DNA of 13,150 nt, from assembly GCA_026015225.1 (NCBI GenBank), contig JAOZGV010000147.1:1-13150 (forward strand), in the 5' to 3' direction. The DNA comes from Candidatus Bathyarchaeota archaeon. Its GTDB lineage: Archaea; Thermoproteota; Bathyarchaeia; 40CM-2-53-6; RBG-13-38-9. The notes beneath the pieces were generated by a model. That model ran no database searches, was not told the DNA's origin, and was given only the letters and a program-made list of their open reading frames with translations. The position numbers and the translations under genes are program-made. Shown piece by piece: positions 8,440 through 13,150 of this stretch. Numbering within the stretch: the stretch's first letter is position 1; each line of letters opens with the position of its first letter.

Positions 8440-8862
8440 ATGATTGAAAAAAATTGGATTTTGTGGGAAGATGAAAAATTTAAAGTATCAACCCCTAAGA
8501 ATCCCCACATCGGACCAAATGAAGGATGTCATATTAAAGTCTCTCCAAGAGAAAAAATTGAGAAAAGTTGGGATGATCCGGAATTGGCTGGTGAGACTTT
8601 TGAATTAGCAGCAAGAATTTCTAAAGTTGTTATCCAAGAAAAACTAGCAGATTGGATTAATATTCAAAATAATGGAAATTGGGGTTTATTGCCTGGAAGA
8701 AAATTGAATTTTCACATTCATGTGTATGGTAGAAAGAAGGAAAGAAAGACTTGGGGAAAGCCCATAAAGCTTCCCGAATTACCTGATACTTTTAAAAATC
8801 AACCTTTATCTGGGAAAGAAAGAGAAATATTGAAAATAAGATTTAAAGAGCTTTTAGGATAA
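8440..8862 (+). CDS. HIT-superfamily protein with HxHxY variant triad
   Basis: This 140-residue protein resembles histidine-triad nucleotide hydrolases/transferases. The early part has an H31-I-K-V-S-P segment like the HIT strand that carries the first histidine. The core has Q76-N-N-G79-N-W-G, as in the NxG...H region of HINT/FHIT, followed by F-H92-I-H94-V-Y96-G. The middle histidine of HxHxH, the nucleophile in HINT-type enzymes, is kept (H94), while the third histidine position is tyrosine. HIT proteins usually cleave nucleotide phosphoramidates or dinucleoside polyphosphates; GalT and Apa1-like relatives have Gln at the third place. An unusual tail follows with TWGKP (104-108) and LPELPDTFKN (111-120). 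The gene stands first in a plus-strand pair and diverges from the thiolase. The superfamily is fairly secure; the substrate is unknown. Confidence 0.72.
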   Translation: MIEKNWILWEDEKFKVSTPKNPHIGPNEGCHIKVSPREKIEKSWDDPELAGETFELAARISKVVIQEKLADWINIQNNGNWGLLPGRKLNFHIHVYGRKKERKTWGKPIKLPELPDTFKNQPLSGKEREILKIRFKELLG

Positions 8863-8871
8863 ACAATAAAA

Positions 8872-8880
8872 GTATAAATT
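8872..8880 (+). promoter_or_regulatory. TATA-like box of the flavoprotein gene
   Basis: GTATAAATT lies ten bases after the HIT-gene stop. A transcript start about 26 bases on (near 8902) would place GGAG (8918-8921) in a short leader before the ATG at 8933. This makes the earlier in-frame ATG at 8885 unlikely, because it would lie upstream of the transcript start. Confidence 0.45.
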
Positions 8881-8932
8881 AGATATGCCGGTAACCTATC
8901 TAACCTTAACCATTGTTGGAGTTATGTATGGA

Positions 8933-9505
8933 ATGAACAAAATTATTGGAATTATTGGAAGCCCTAGAGTTGATGGGAATACAGAATACCTTGTGAAAGC
9001 AGCTTTAAGTGAAACAAAGAAAGAGAATGAATTTGAAACTGAAATAATTCGATTAGCTGGTAAAAAAATTAATCCTTGTACTGCATGCTTAGCTTGTAAA
9101 GATGAAAGAAGATGTATTATTGAAGATGATTTTGACCCGATTTTTGAAAAAATGGTTGCGGCTGATGGGATTGTCATAGGCTCTCCAGTATATTTTGGTT
9201 CTGCAACCCCTGAAACAAAATCTCTTATCGATAGGGCAGGATATGTTTCATTATATAATGGTAGACTTTTCGAAAATAAAGTAGGTGGACCAATTGTCGT
9301 CGCAAGGAGAGCAGGACAAAATTTCACTTTTGCTCAGCTTTTATTCTTCTTCCTACATCAGGGAATGATTGTCCCCGGTTCTACATACTGGAATATTGCA
9401 TTTGGGAGAGAAAAAGACGAAGTCAAAGAGGATGAAGAAGGAATTAAGACAGCAAGAAATTTCGGGAAAAAAATGATTTGGGTTATTGAAAAATTGAAAG
9501 CATGA
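8933..9505 (+). CDS. Iron-sulfur flavoprotein, NADPH-dependent FMN reductase fold
   Basis: This flavodoxin-like protein of 190 residues opens with KIIGIIGSPR, the phosphate-binding loop for FMN. Next comes a compact cysteine motif CxxCxxCx5C (C49, C52, C55, C61) followed by EDDF, the arrangement of the Isf family of archaeal and bacterial iron-sulfur flavoproteins, where it binds a 4Fe-4S cluster. GSPVYFG (83-89) is the second FMN-contacting loop. Isf proteins pass electrons from ferredoxin to acceptors such as oxygen or peroxide; the partner here is not shown by the sequence. The start was chosen because GGAG (8918-8921) is 11 bases away and the family begins just before the first beta strand. 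In-frame ATGs at 8885 and 8924 are alternatives. Length and fold are complete. Confidence 0.9.
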   Translation: MNKIIGIIGSPRVDGNTEYLVKAALSETKKENEFETEIIRLAGKKINPCTACLACKDERRCIIEDDFDPIFEKMVAADGIVIGSPVYFGSATPETKSLIDRAGYVSLYNGRLFENKVGGPIVVARRAGQNFTFAQLLFFFLHQGMIVPGSTYWNIAFGREKDEVKEDEEGIKTARNFGKKMIWVIEKLKA

Positions 9506-9599
9506 ACAAATTTCTTATCGGATCTTTAAAGCGCGCGCGCTAAATTAAGAATGAGGCGAATGAAATTTTTAAATTCCATGACCTTAAGTAAAGGCCCTT
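9506..9599. other. Convergent intergenic spacer
   Basis: This 94-base gap lies between the ends of the flavoprotein gene (plus) and the small SecB-like gene (minus). It contains an alternating GC tract (see the repeat entry), an AAATTTTTAAATT near-palindrome (about 9563-9575) and AAAGGCCCTTT at 9590-9600, which overlaps the minus-strand stop. These could help end converging transcripts, but no classic T-run of six or more is seen. Confidence 0.5.
9530..9541. repeat. (GC)5 alternating palindromic tract
   Basis: AGCGCGCGCGCT is a perfect 12-base palindrome with five GC dinucleotides in a row, lying in a very AT-rich spacer. The flanks do not extend the palindrome. Alternating CG is the classic Z-DNA-prone sequence. 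No known protein site is recognised. Confidence 0.85.
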
Positions 9600-10055
9600 T
9601 TAGGCTGTATATCTGCTATCAGATTTTTTTTGGATTTTAGTAGTTGAGGGTGTTATTGGTGGCAGTGGAGGCGGAATTCCTAAAGCTTTCGATATTATTA
9701 TTGCTTCTGCTATTGTAATATTTGTGATTGCTTGAATAATCTTAGTTGGGGCAGTTTTTTTCTCATTATGATCTTTTACTATCTTATCGATCTCTTTTAT
9801 TTCACCCAATGCCAGTGCATTTCCCTTTATATTTATTTGTGCAATTGATGGTGTAAAATTGACTGTAAATACAAAGGGAGCCTTGATGGTATTCTCTGAT
9901 CTTTTTTCAACACCTAATAGATTTACGTTTACTGTTATGTGTAATTGTGATGGGATTGGATTTTCTATCTCCCAGAATCTCTCCCCTGATAATTGGGTTA
10001 TATGTATCCTAATATTCAACCTACCTTCTGAGGGGATTACTTTATCATCACTCAA
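9600..10055 (-). CDS. Conserved small hypothetical protein, possible SecB-like fold
   Basis: This is a 151-residue soluble protein with no signal peptide or membrane segment. It begins with strand-like repeats (LNIRIHITQL at 13-22; LHITVNVNLLGVEKR at 38-52; APFVFTVNFTPSIAQINIKG at 59-78), then a charged helix (85-99), a hydrophobic helix (105-124) and the proline-rich segment GIPPPLPPI (126-134) before a basic tail. The layout of beta strands, a long helix and an alpha-to-PPL transition recalls the SecB chaperone family, where the last helix also leads into a PPL/PI segment. This is only a pattern resemblance. The start is TTG at 10053-10055; the nearby ATG at 10046-10048 is out of frame. No good Shine-Dalgarno is seen, and a TATA-like CAATATACTT (10070-10079) about 20 bases upstream hints at a leaderless message. 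Confidence 0.75.
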   Translation of the reverse strand: MSDDKVIPSEGRLNIRIHITQLSGERFWEIENPIPSQLHITVNVNLLGVEKRSENTIKAPFVFTVNFTPSIAQINIKGNALALGEIKEIDKIVKDHNEKKTAPTKIIQAITNITIAEAIIISKALGIPPPLPPITPSTTKIQKKSDSRYTA

Positions 10056-10069
10056 TTAACGATTCGCCA

Positions 10070-10079
10070 AAAGTATATT
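10070..10079 (-). promoter_or_regulatory. TATA-like box of the SecB-like gene
   Basis: The minus strand reads CAATATACTT, with its centre about 20 bases before the TTG start. That spacing fits a leaderless transcript, in keeping with the lack of a Shine-Dalgarno. Confidence 0.3.
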
Positions 10080-10109
10080 GTTATTAACTATCAATTAAAC
10101 ATACCCAAA

Positions 10110-10131
10110 ATAACATAAGGTTATCAAAAAA
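10110..10131 (-). terminator. T-run and small hairpin after the glycosyltransferase gene
   Basis: On the minus strand a T6 run (10126-10131) lies about 26 bases past the glycosyltransferase stop. It is followed by a 5-bp inverted repeat, ATAAC/GTTAT (10110-10114 and 10120-10124). T-runs alone can terminate archaeal transcription. The downstream gene has its own TATA-like box. Confidence 0.35.
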
Positions 10132-10156
10132 CACAAGGTTTTGAAATGTCCCCTTA

Positions 10157-11410
10157 TTATGGGAATGTTTTAAAGGGAAAAAGAAATGCAAAGCCAATAA
10201 TGACTGTTATCGCATAAATAAAAAAAATGATCCTAAGTGATCTTTGGTATGCGAAGATATTTGAAATTCCAATGCAAATGCTGGGTATTGTGGGTAAAAA
10301 ATAGAACAAATACATTATGCGATGGCTGATTAAGGATGCAGGATAATAAGGAAGGTATAAAGTTGAAAACCATATTAAAGCAAACAAAGCTGTTTTATCG
10401 TATATCTTTATCGCAGTGTATGCCGAATAGATGATTGATGGTATTGCTAGAAATATGATAAATGGATTCATTACACCTTGAAATGCTATTGAAGGATAGG
10501 TATCGATTACTTGGTTATCGGAGTATACATCGACATTAATAATGAGATAAGGTATTCTTACTTCATTTAAGAGCCATTGCCATGGATAACTTTCGATATC
10601 TTCTAGCACTTCTCTAGTTAATGCCATATTGTAATTGTAGATATAGGATAAATGTGCAAAGGGATTTTTATATCCGACCCAAAACCAATCGAGCAGCAAA
10701 AATAGCAAGAATACAGATATGAAGAAAATAATTGAATATCTTCCGACCCAATTTAGTGTCTTTGTCCAATTGAATCTCTCCCCATACTTCCTAGATTCAA
10801 AGAATTTGTGAACAAAATGGAATATGATTATTGTAAAAAAGCCAAATATTCCATTTAATTTAGACATAGTAGACAAAGCTAAAGCAAATGAACTTAGAAA
10901 GATGTTGTTTGTAAAATACCAATAGAAGCCCAAAAGCATAAAAAAAAGCATAAAAATATCTAGAGTCGCAATTCGACTATGAACAAAAAATAGATTACTG
11001 AAAGTCATCAAAAAGGCGGATAATAATGCTAATTCGTTTTTGTTTGATAATTTCTTGATCAACAGATAAAATAGAAATATCGACAATGTGCCAAGTATAA
11101 CGCTGGGAATCCTCCATCCCCAAGCATTATCTCCCAATAATGAAATTGATAATGCAATTATTCCTTTTGCTAGAAAAGGATGCTCCTGATTGGGATCCAA
11201 TCCCAAAGCAGCATTTTCATATATGTCTGGGTCATGAGGAAGCTTCAGAATGATCCTTGCAATGTTAACATAATACTTCTCATCAAATATCAATGAACCA
11301 TCGGGCTTATCGAGCCAAATGATCCTGAGTAAAAAACCCAATGCAAGCAAGCATATTAAGATCTTATCATGAGAACTCTTTTTAGGATCAAAATTATCGA
11401 TTAGCTTCAA
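10157..11410 (-). CDS. PMT-family (GT39-like) membrane glycosyltransferase
   Basis: This is a 417-residue polytopic membrane protein with about ten hydrophobic segments (clear ones at 15-33, 102-118, 148-168, 171-200, 223-242, 315-333, 340-357, 364-385 and 391-412). It has the hallmarks of dolichyl-phosphate-mannose protein mannosyltransferases. FDEKYY (42-47) holds the acidic pair in the first outer loop. NQEHPFLAKG (74-83) matches the HPPLGK motif, GDNAWGWRIPS (93-103) the GWR motif, and SRIATLDIF (145-153) the R...D segment. The family moves a sugar from a lipid-phosphate carrier to an acceptor on the outer face. The acceptor is unknown; the neighbouring DNRLRE protein with a Ser/Thr-rich stalk is a candidate. 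The start is TTG at 11408-11410, since a TAG stop lies in frame 9-11 bases upstream and no usable ATG occurs for over 100 codons. Confidence 0.88.
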   Translation of the reverse strand: MKLIDNFDPKKSSHDKILICLLALGFLLRIIWLDKPDGSLIFDEKYYVNIARIILKLPHDPDIYENAALGLDPNQEHPFLAKGIIALSISLLGDNAWGWRIPSVILGTLSIFLFYLLIKKLSNKNELALLSAFLMTFSNLFFVHSRIATLDIFMLFFMLLGFYWYFTNNIFLSSFALALSTMSKLNGIFGFFTIIIFHFVHKFFESRKYGERFNWTKTLNWVGRYSIIFFISVFLLFLLLDWFWVGYKNPFAHLSYIYNYNMALTREVLEDIESYPWQWLLNEVRIPYLIINVDVYSDNQVIDTYPSIAFQGVMNPFIIFLAIPSIIYSAYTAIKIYDKTALFALIWFSTLYLPYYPASLISHRIMYLFYFLPTIPSICIGISNIFAYQRSLRIIFFIYAITVIIGFAFLFPFKTFP

Positions 11411-11462
11411 AATTATCTAATTCCACTACGCGATTAATGATAGTGTCTAATAATTTATTCTT

Positions 11463-11484
11463 TAAAACATTATAGAATGTTTTA
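11463..11484. promoter_or_regulatory. 9-bp inverted repeat overlapping a TATA-like box, upstream of the glycosyltransferase
   Basis: TAAAACATT (11463-11471) and AATGTTTTA (11476-11484) form a perfect 9-bp inverted repeat around ATAG. On the minus strand the centre reads CTATAATG, a TATA-like core about 60 bases before the glycosyltransferase TTG. A dyad over a TATA box is a typical place for an archaeal repressor, so this may be promoter plus operator. A transcript-end hairpin is the alternative. Confidence 0.4.
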
Positions 11485-11499
11485 TCTTCTAAATTGTAG

Positions 11500-11506
11500 A
11501 AAAAAA
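11500..11506 (-). terminator. T7 run after the DNRLRE gene
   Basis: Seven T in a row on the minus strand lie about 67 bases past the DNRLRE stop, in line with an archaeal oligo-T terminator. They precede the dyad/TATA element of the next gene. Confidence 0.4.
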
Positions 11507-11573
11507 GTTGAAATCTCTTGGTAAAATTGATGAGTACTATTCTCTAGTGTGGCATAATAGTGCGCACTTAAGT

Positions 11574-12632
11574 TCAATCTCGGTCATAGACTTTTTGGCA
11601 ATTCGGACAAATATTCTTATTTGTAAATTTAAGCTGTCTTAGACCCTCTCCACAATCATTGCAATGATGGTCTTCCAAGGATTTTGGTTCATTTAACACT
11701 CGTTTGGTTTTCGTTTGTAATAATTTATTTGATGAAAATTTTGGTCTGATGATGTATTTAGTAATCAAACCTATCATTATAATTCCCGATATTGCAATTA
11801 CTGAGAAAATCGTTATTGGATCAAGTTTTCCGAATAATATTGAAAAATAATTTCCTTCTAAAAAGGGTTGGTTTGCAGTCTCGGTTATTTTCTCTTTAGG
11901 AGTTGTTGTTTTTATTGTAGATTGAGTCTGAGTCTCTGATTTTGTAATTACAGGAGAATATGTCTTATCAGCATGAGTCTCATTCCCGGTAACAGTTTGA
12001 TTATTCGATGTTGGTCTCTCTTCCCCTTTCGGGGCAAATGAATAAATTATTTCTAATTTCGGAATTTGAGTCCTTAAACCTCCTTCTTTAGAAATAATAG
12101 AAAATCCTCTTAGATTTTGTATTTCCTTGGCTGTTATTACAAATGTTATTTTGTTTAGTTCTTTATCAACAGCTTTATTGAGAGTTTCAGTCACATTAAA
12201 AGAATAGAACTCTTTGCTCTCATTCAATACTATGCTGCTTATATAATCTTCAATGAAATTTGGAGCGTTCTTCCAATCTATTTCAAACTCCTTCCAAGAG
12301 GAGTCTGGACAATAGTGAACCTCTCCAGTAAGACTGGCATCCAAATTCGAAATATATATCGTTAAATTGGCCGATTCTATTGTGACATTGTGAGGTATCT
12401 CGGCTAGATAGAACATTAAATATGCATTAGAAGTAGACCCTCCGTCTCCCTCTGGTTTCCAATTACAAACTTCTAGAATTCTTTTATCTCCAAAATTATT
12501 GCTAGGTGCTTTATCTCTGATCCATGAATCGGCAACAGGATAAAGTGTGACTGTATTTGGCTCTGAAGCATAAATAAACTCTGAAGAGAGCAGTGAAAAT
12601 ATTGTGAAAAGCAATATCAAGTAATACTTCAA
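11574..12632 (-). CDS. Secreted DNRLRE-domain protein with Ser/Thr stalk, membrane anchor and cytosolic zinc ribbon
   Basis: This 352-residue protein has a signal peptide (1-22, ending IYA). A beta-rich DNRLRE-type domain spans about 27-200: VTLYPVADSWIRD (28-40), NFGDK (46-50), YLMFYLAEIPHNVTIESANL (71-90), then W-x-x-AP (120-124) and a V-T-E-T-L segment (147-151). A Ser/Thr/Lys-rich stalk (about 203-256) follows, then one hydrophobic membrane segment (about 273-294), a basic stretch (RPKFSSNKLLQTKTKR), and a C-terminal zinc ribbon C324-x2-C327...C342-x2-C345. Six N-x-S/T sequons (N82, N89, N137, N146, N211, N217) fall outside the membrane. The predicted topology is domain out, ribbon in. 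DNRLRE domains occur on surface proteins and carbohydrate-related proteins; no catalytic motif is visible. The start is TTG at 12630-12632, with an in-frame TGA three codons upstream. The TATA-like ATTTAATA (12650-12657) suggests a leaderless message. Confidence 0.82.
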   Translation of the reverse strand: MKYYLILLFTIFSLLSSEFIYASEPNTVTLYPVADSWIRDKAPSNNFGDKRILEVCNWKPEGDGGSTSNAYLMFYLAEIPHNVTIESANLTIYISNLDASLTGEVHYCPDSSWKEFEIDWKNAPNFIEDYISSIVLNESKEFYSFNVTETLNKAVDKELNKITFVITAKEIQNLRGFSIISKEGGLRTQIPKLEIIYSFAPKGEERPTSNNQTVTGNETHADKTYSPVITKSETQTQSTIKTTTPKEKITETANQPFLEGNYFSILFGKLDPITIFSVIAISGIIMIGLITKYIIRPKFSSNKLLQTKTKRVLNEPKSLEDHHCNDCGEGLRQLKFTNKNICPNCQKVYDRD

Positions 12633-12878
12633 TTTAATTCACATTTTTTTATTAAATGGATCTCTTTTCTCGAAAGATAAAGGGTGCAAATACATATTAA
12701 AAATTTAAGATTATTTATCCAAATTTGATTATTACCCAGTAAGCATTTTTGCTTTCATCAAGTTAAAAAAAATAATAATGTCGATAGTAGCTATTAAATA
12801 CCGTAAGTTCGCTTTCTGACCTTTTTCAAGAGTAAAAATTCAAATATCAGTCGAAACCTTTCTTAAGATTAAAATTTA
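12633..12878. other. Divergent intergenic region between DNRLRE and porG
   Basis: This 246-base AT-rich region separates divergent genes. It holds the TATA-like box for the DNRLRE gene (12650-12657, minus), a small AAGCA/TGCTT stem (12741-12754), an A8 run (12764-12771), and a TATA-like TATTAAATA (12792-12800, plus) that could serve the gamma-subunit gene. I see no tRNA, box C/D RNA or open frame of substance. Confidence 0.5.
12650..12657 (-). promoter_or_regulatory. TATA-like box of the DNRLRE gene
   Basis: The minus strand reads ATTTAATA, centred about 21 bases before the TTG start. There is no Shine-Dalgarno between the box and the start, which fits leaderless translation. Confidence 0.35.
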
Positions 12879-12893
12879 ATGGAGGAATTTCGG

Positions 12894-13150
12894 TTGCTAT
12901 ACGAAATAAGATGGCATGGAAGAGGAGGGCAGGGAGTTGTTACTGCTAGTAGACTCTTGGCAGAAGCTGCAATGTCCGAAGGAAAACATGTTCAAGCATT
13001 TCCAGAGTTTGGACCGGAGAGAACAGGAGCTCCTATTCGCGGATTTACAAGAATTAGCGATAAAAAGATTAGAGTTCATAGCCAAATATATGATCCTAAT
13101 ATGGTTGTCGTTTTGGATCCAACATTACTGGAATCAATCAATGTTGCTGA
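12894..13150 (+). CDS. porG: 2-oxoacid:ferredoxin oxidoreductase gamma subunit (PorG/PorC-like), 3' end outside window
   Basis: This is the start of a pyruvate (or related 2-oxoacid):ferredoxin oxidoreductase gamma subunit, which helps oxidise pyruvate plus CoA to acetyl-CoA with ferredoxin as acceptor. The visible 85 residues carry the family's N-terminal signature: IRWHGRGGQGVVTAS near the start, then QAFPEFGPERTGAPIRGF, then QIYDPNMVVVLDPTLLE. The frame is open to the window end. TTG at 12894-12896 is preceded by GGAGG (12881-12885) with an 8-base gap and gives the usual family N-terminus, so I prefer it. The upstream in-frame ATG at 12879-12881 overlaps that GGAGG, has no Shine-Dalgarno of its own, and would add five residues (MEEFR). 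The delta, alpha and beta subunit genes probably follow beyond the window. Whether the substrate is pyruvate or another 2-oxoacid cannot be decided from this part. Confidence 0.93.
   Translation, partial: MLYEIRWHGRGGQGVVTASRLLAEAAMSEGKHVQAFPEFGPERTGAPIRGFTRISDKKIRVHSQIYDPNMVVVLDPTLLESINVA

Larger units (their letters stand above)
11411..11573 (-). other. Spacer between DNRLRE and glycosyltransferase genes
   Basis: Read on the minus strand, this 163-base spacer holds, in order, a 10-base palindrome AGTGCGCACT (11559-11568) just after the DNRLRE stop, a T7 run (11500-11506) that fits a terminator, and a 9-bp dyad (11463-11484) with a TATA-like centre. No open frame of note and no RNA gene is seen. 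Confidence 0.5.

Noticed and set aside
8885..8932. Longer N-terminus of the flavoprotein from ATG 8885
   Set aside because: It would begin only a few bases after the TATA-like box, ahead of the likely transcript start, and adds 16 residues before the family's first beta strand.
8896..9327. Minus-strand open frame of 143 codons over the flavoprotein gene
   Set aside because: It is antisense to the FMN loop and cysteine motif; the plus-strand protein is clearly the real one.
9859..10059. Plus-strand open frame of 66 codons opposite the SecB-like gene
   Set aside because: The minus-strand frame is longer, shows ordered secondary-structure patterning, and has a promoter-like box; the plus frame has nothing recognisable.
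12741..12754. AAGCA/TGCTT stem in the DNRLRE-porG spacer
   Set aside because: A 5-bp stem is expected by chance in such AT-rich DNA, and it is not placed at a transcript end.
12897..13085. Minus-strand open frame of 62 codons at the right edge
   Set aside because: It is antisense to the strongly conserved gamma-subunit N-terminus on the plus strand.

Overview
This window is AT-rich DNA (roughly one third G+C by eye) that reads as an archaeal chromosome. The evidence is the gene content: a thiolase paired with a DUF35 zinc-ribbon/OB-fold protein, an iron-sulfur flavoprotein, a GT39-type membrane glycosyltransferase and a pyruvate:ferredoxin oxidoreductase gamma subunit. TATA-like boxes sit about 22-50 bases before several starts, intergenic T-runs look like terminators, and perfect AGGAGGT/AGGAG Shine-Dalgarno sequences also occur. 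TTG start codons are frequent. The lineage cannot be fixed from the sequence. An anaerobic, probably mesophilic archaeon (for example a Bathyarchaeia- or Nitrososphaeria-like member of the TACK group) is my guess, because UvrABC is mostly found in mesophilic archaea and PorG and the Fe-S flavoprotein point to ferredoxin-based metabolism.

Bases 90-6534 (minus strand) hold a complete nucleotide excision repair operon in the order uvrB-uvrA-uvrC. The stop and start codons overlap at both junctions (TAATG between uvrB and uvrA, ATGA between uvrA and uvrC), so the three subunits are probably made by coupled translation. UvrA and UvrB are full-length and canonical. UvrC keeps the GIY-YIG nuclease, the cysteine cluster, the UVR motif and the RNase H-like nuclease, but it stops before the C-terminal helix-hairpin-helix domain.

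Bases 6690-8325 (minus strand) hold a two-gene thiolase/DUF35 operon. It is of the kind known from the archaeal mevalonate pathway, but no HMG-CoA synthase lies beside it. Its promoter faces a divergent promoter that drives a plus-strand pair: a HIT-superfamily protein with a changed His triad (HxHxY), and an iron-sulfur flavoprotein with its own TATA-like box.

Bases 9506-9599 are a convergent intergenic spacer with an out-of-place (GC)5 alternating tract. Beyond it, three minus-strand genes lie with separate promoter-like sequences: a small protein with faint SecB-like features, a PMT-type glycosyltransferase, and a secreted-then-anchored DNRLRE-domain protein with a Ser/Thr-rich stalk, one membrane segment and a cytosolic zinc ribbon. 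The last two may belong together as a surface glycosylation enzyme and a glycosylated surface protein. At the right edge a plus-strand 2-oxoacid:ferredoxin oxidoreductase gamma-subunit gene begins and is cut by the window end.

I found no rRNA, tRNA, CRISPR array, insertion sequence or phage gene. Nothing here is clearly a new multi-gene system. The best leads are the variant HIT protein, the SecB-like candidate, and the DNRLRE/zinc-ribbon membrane protein beside the PMT enzyme.
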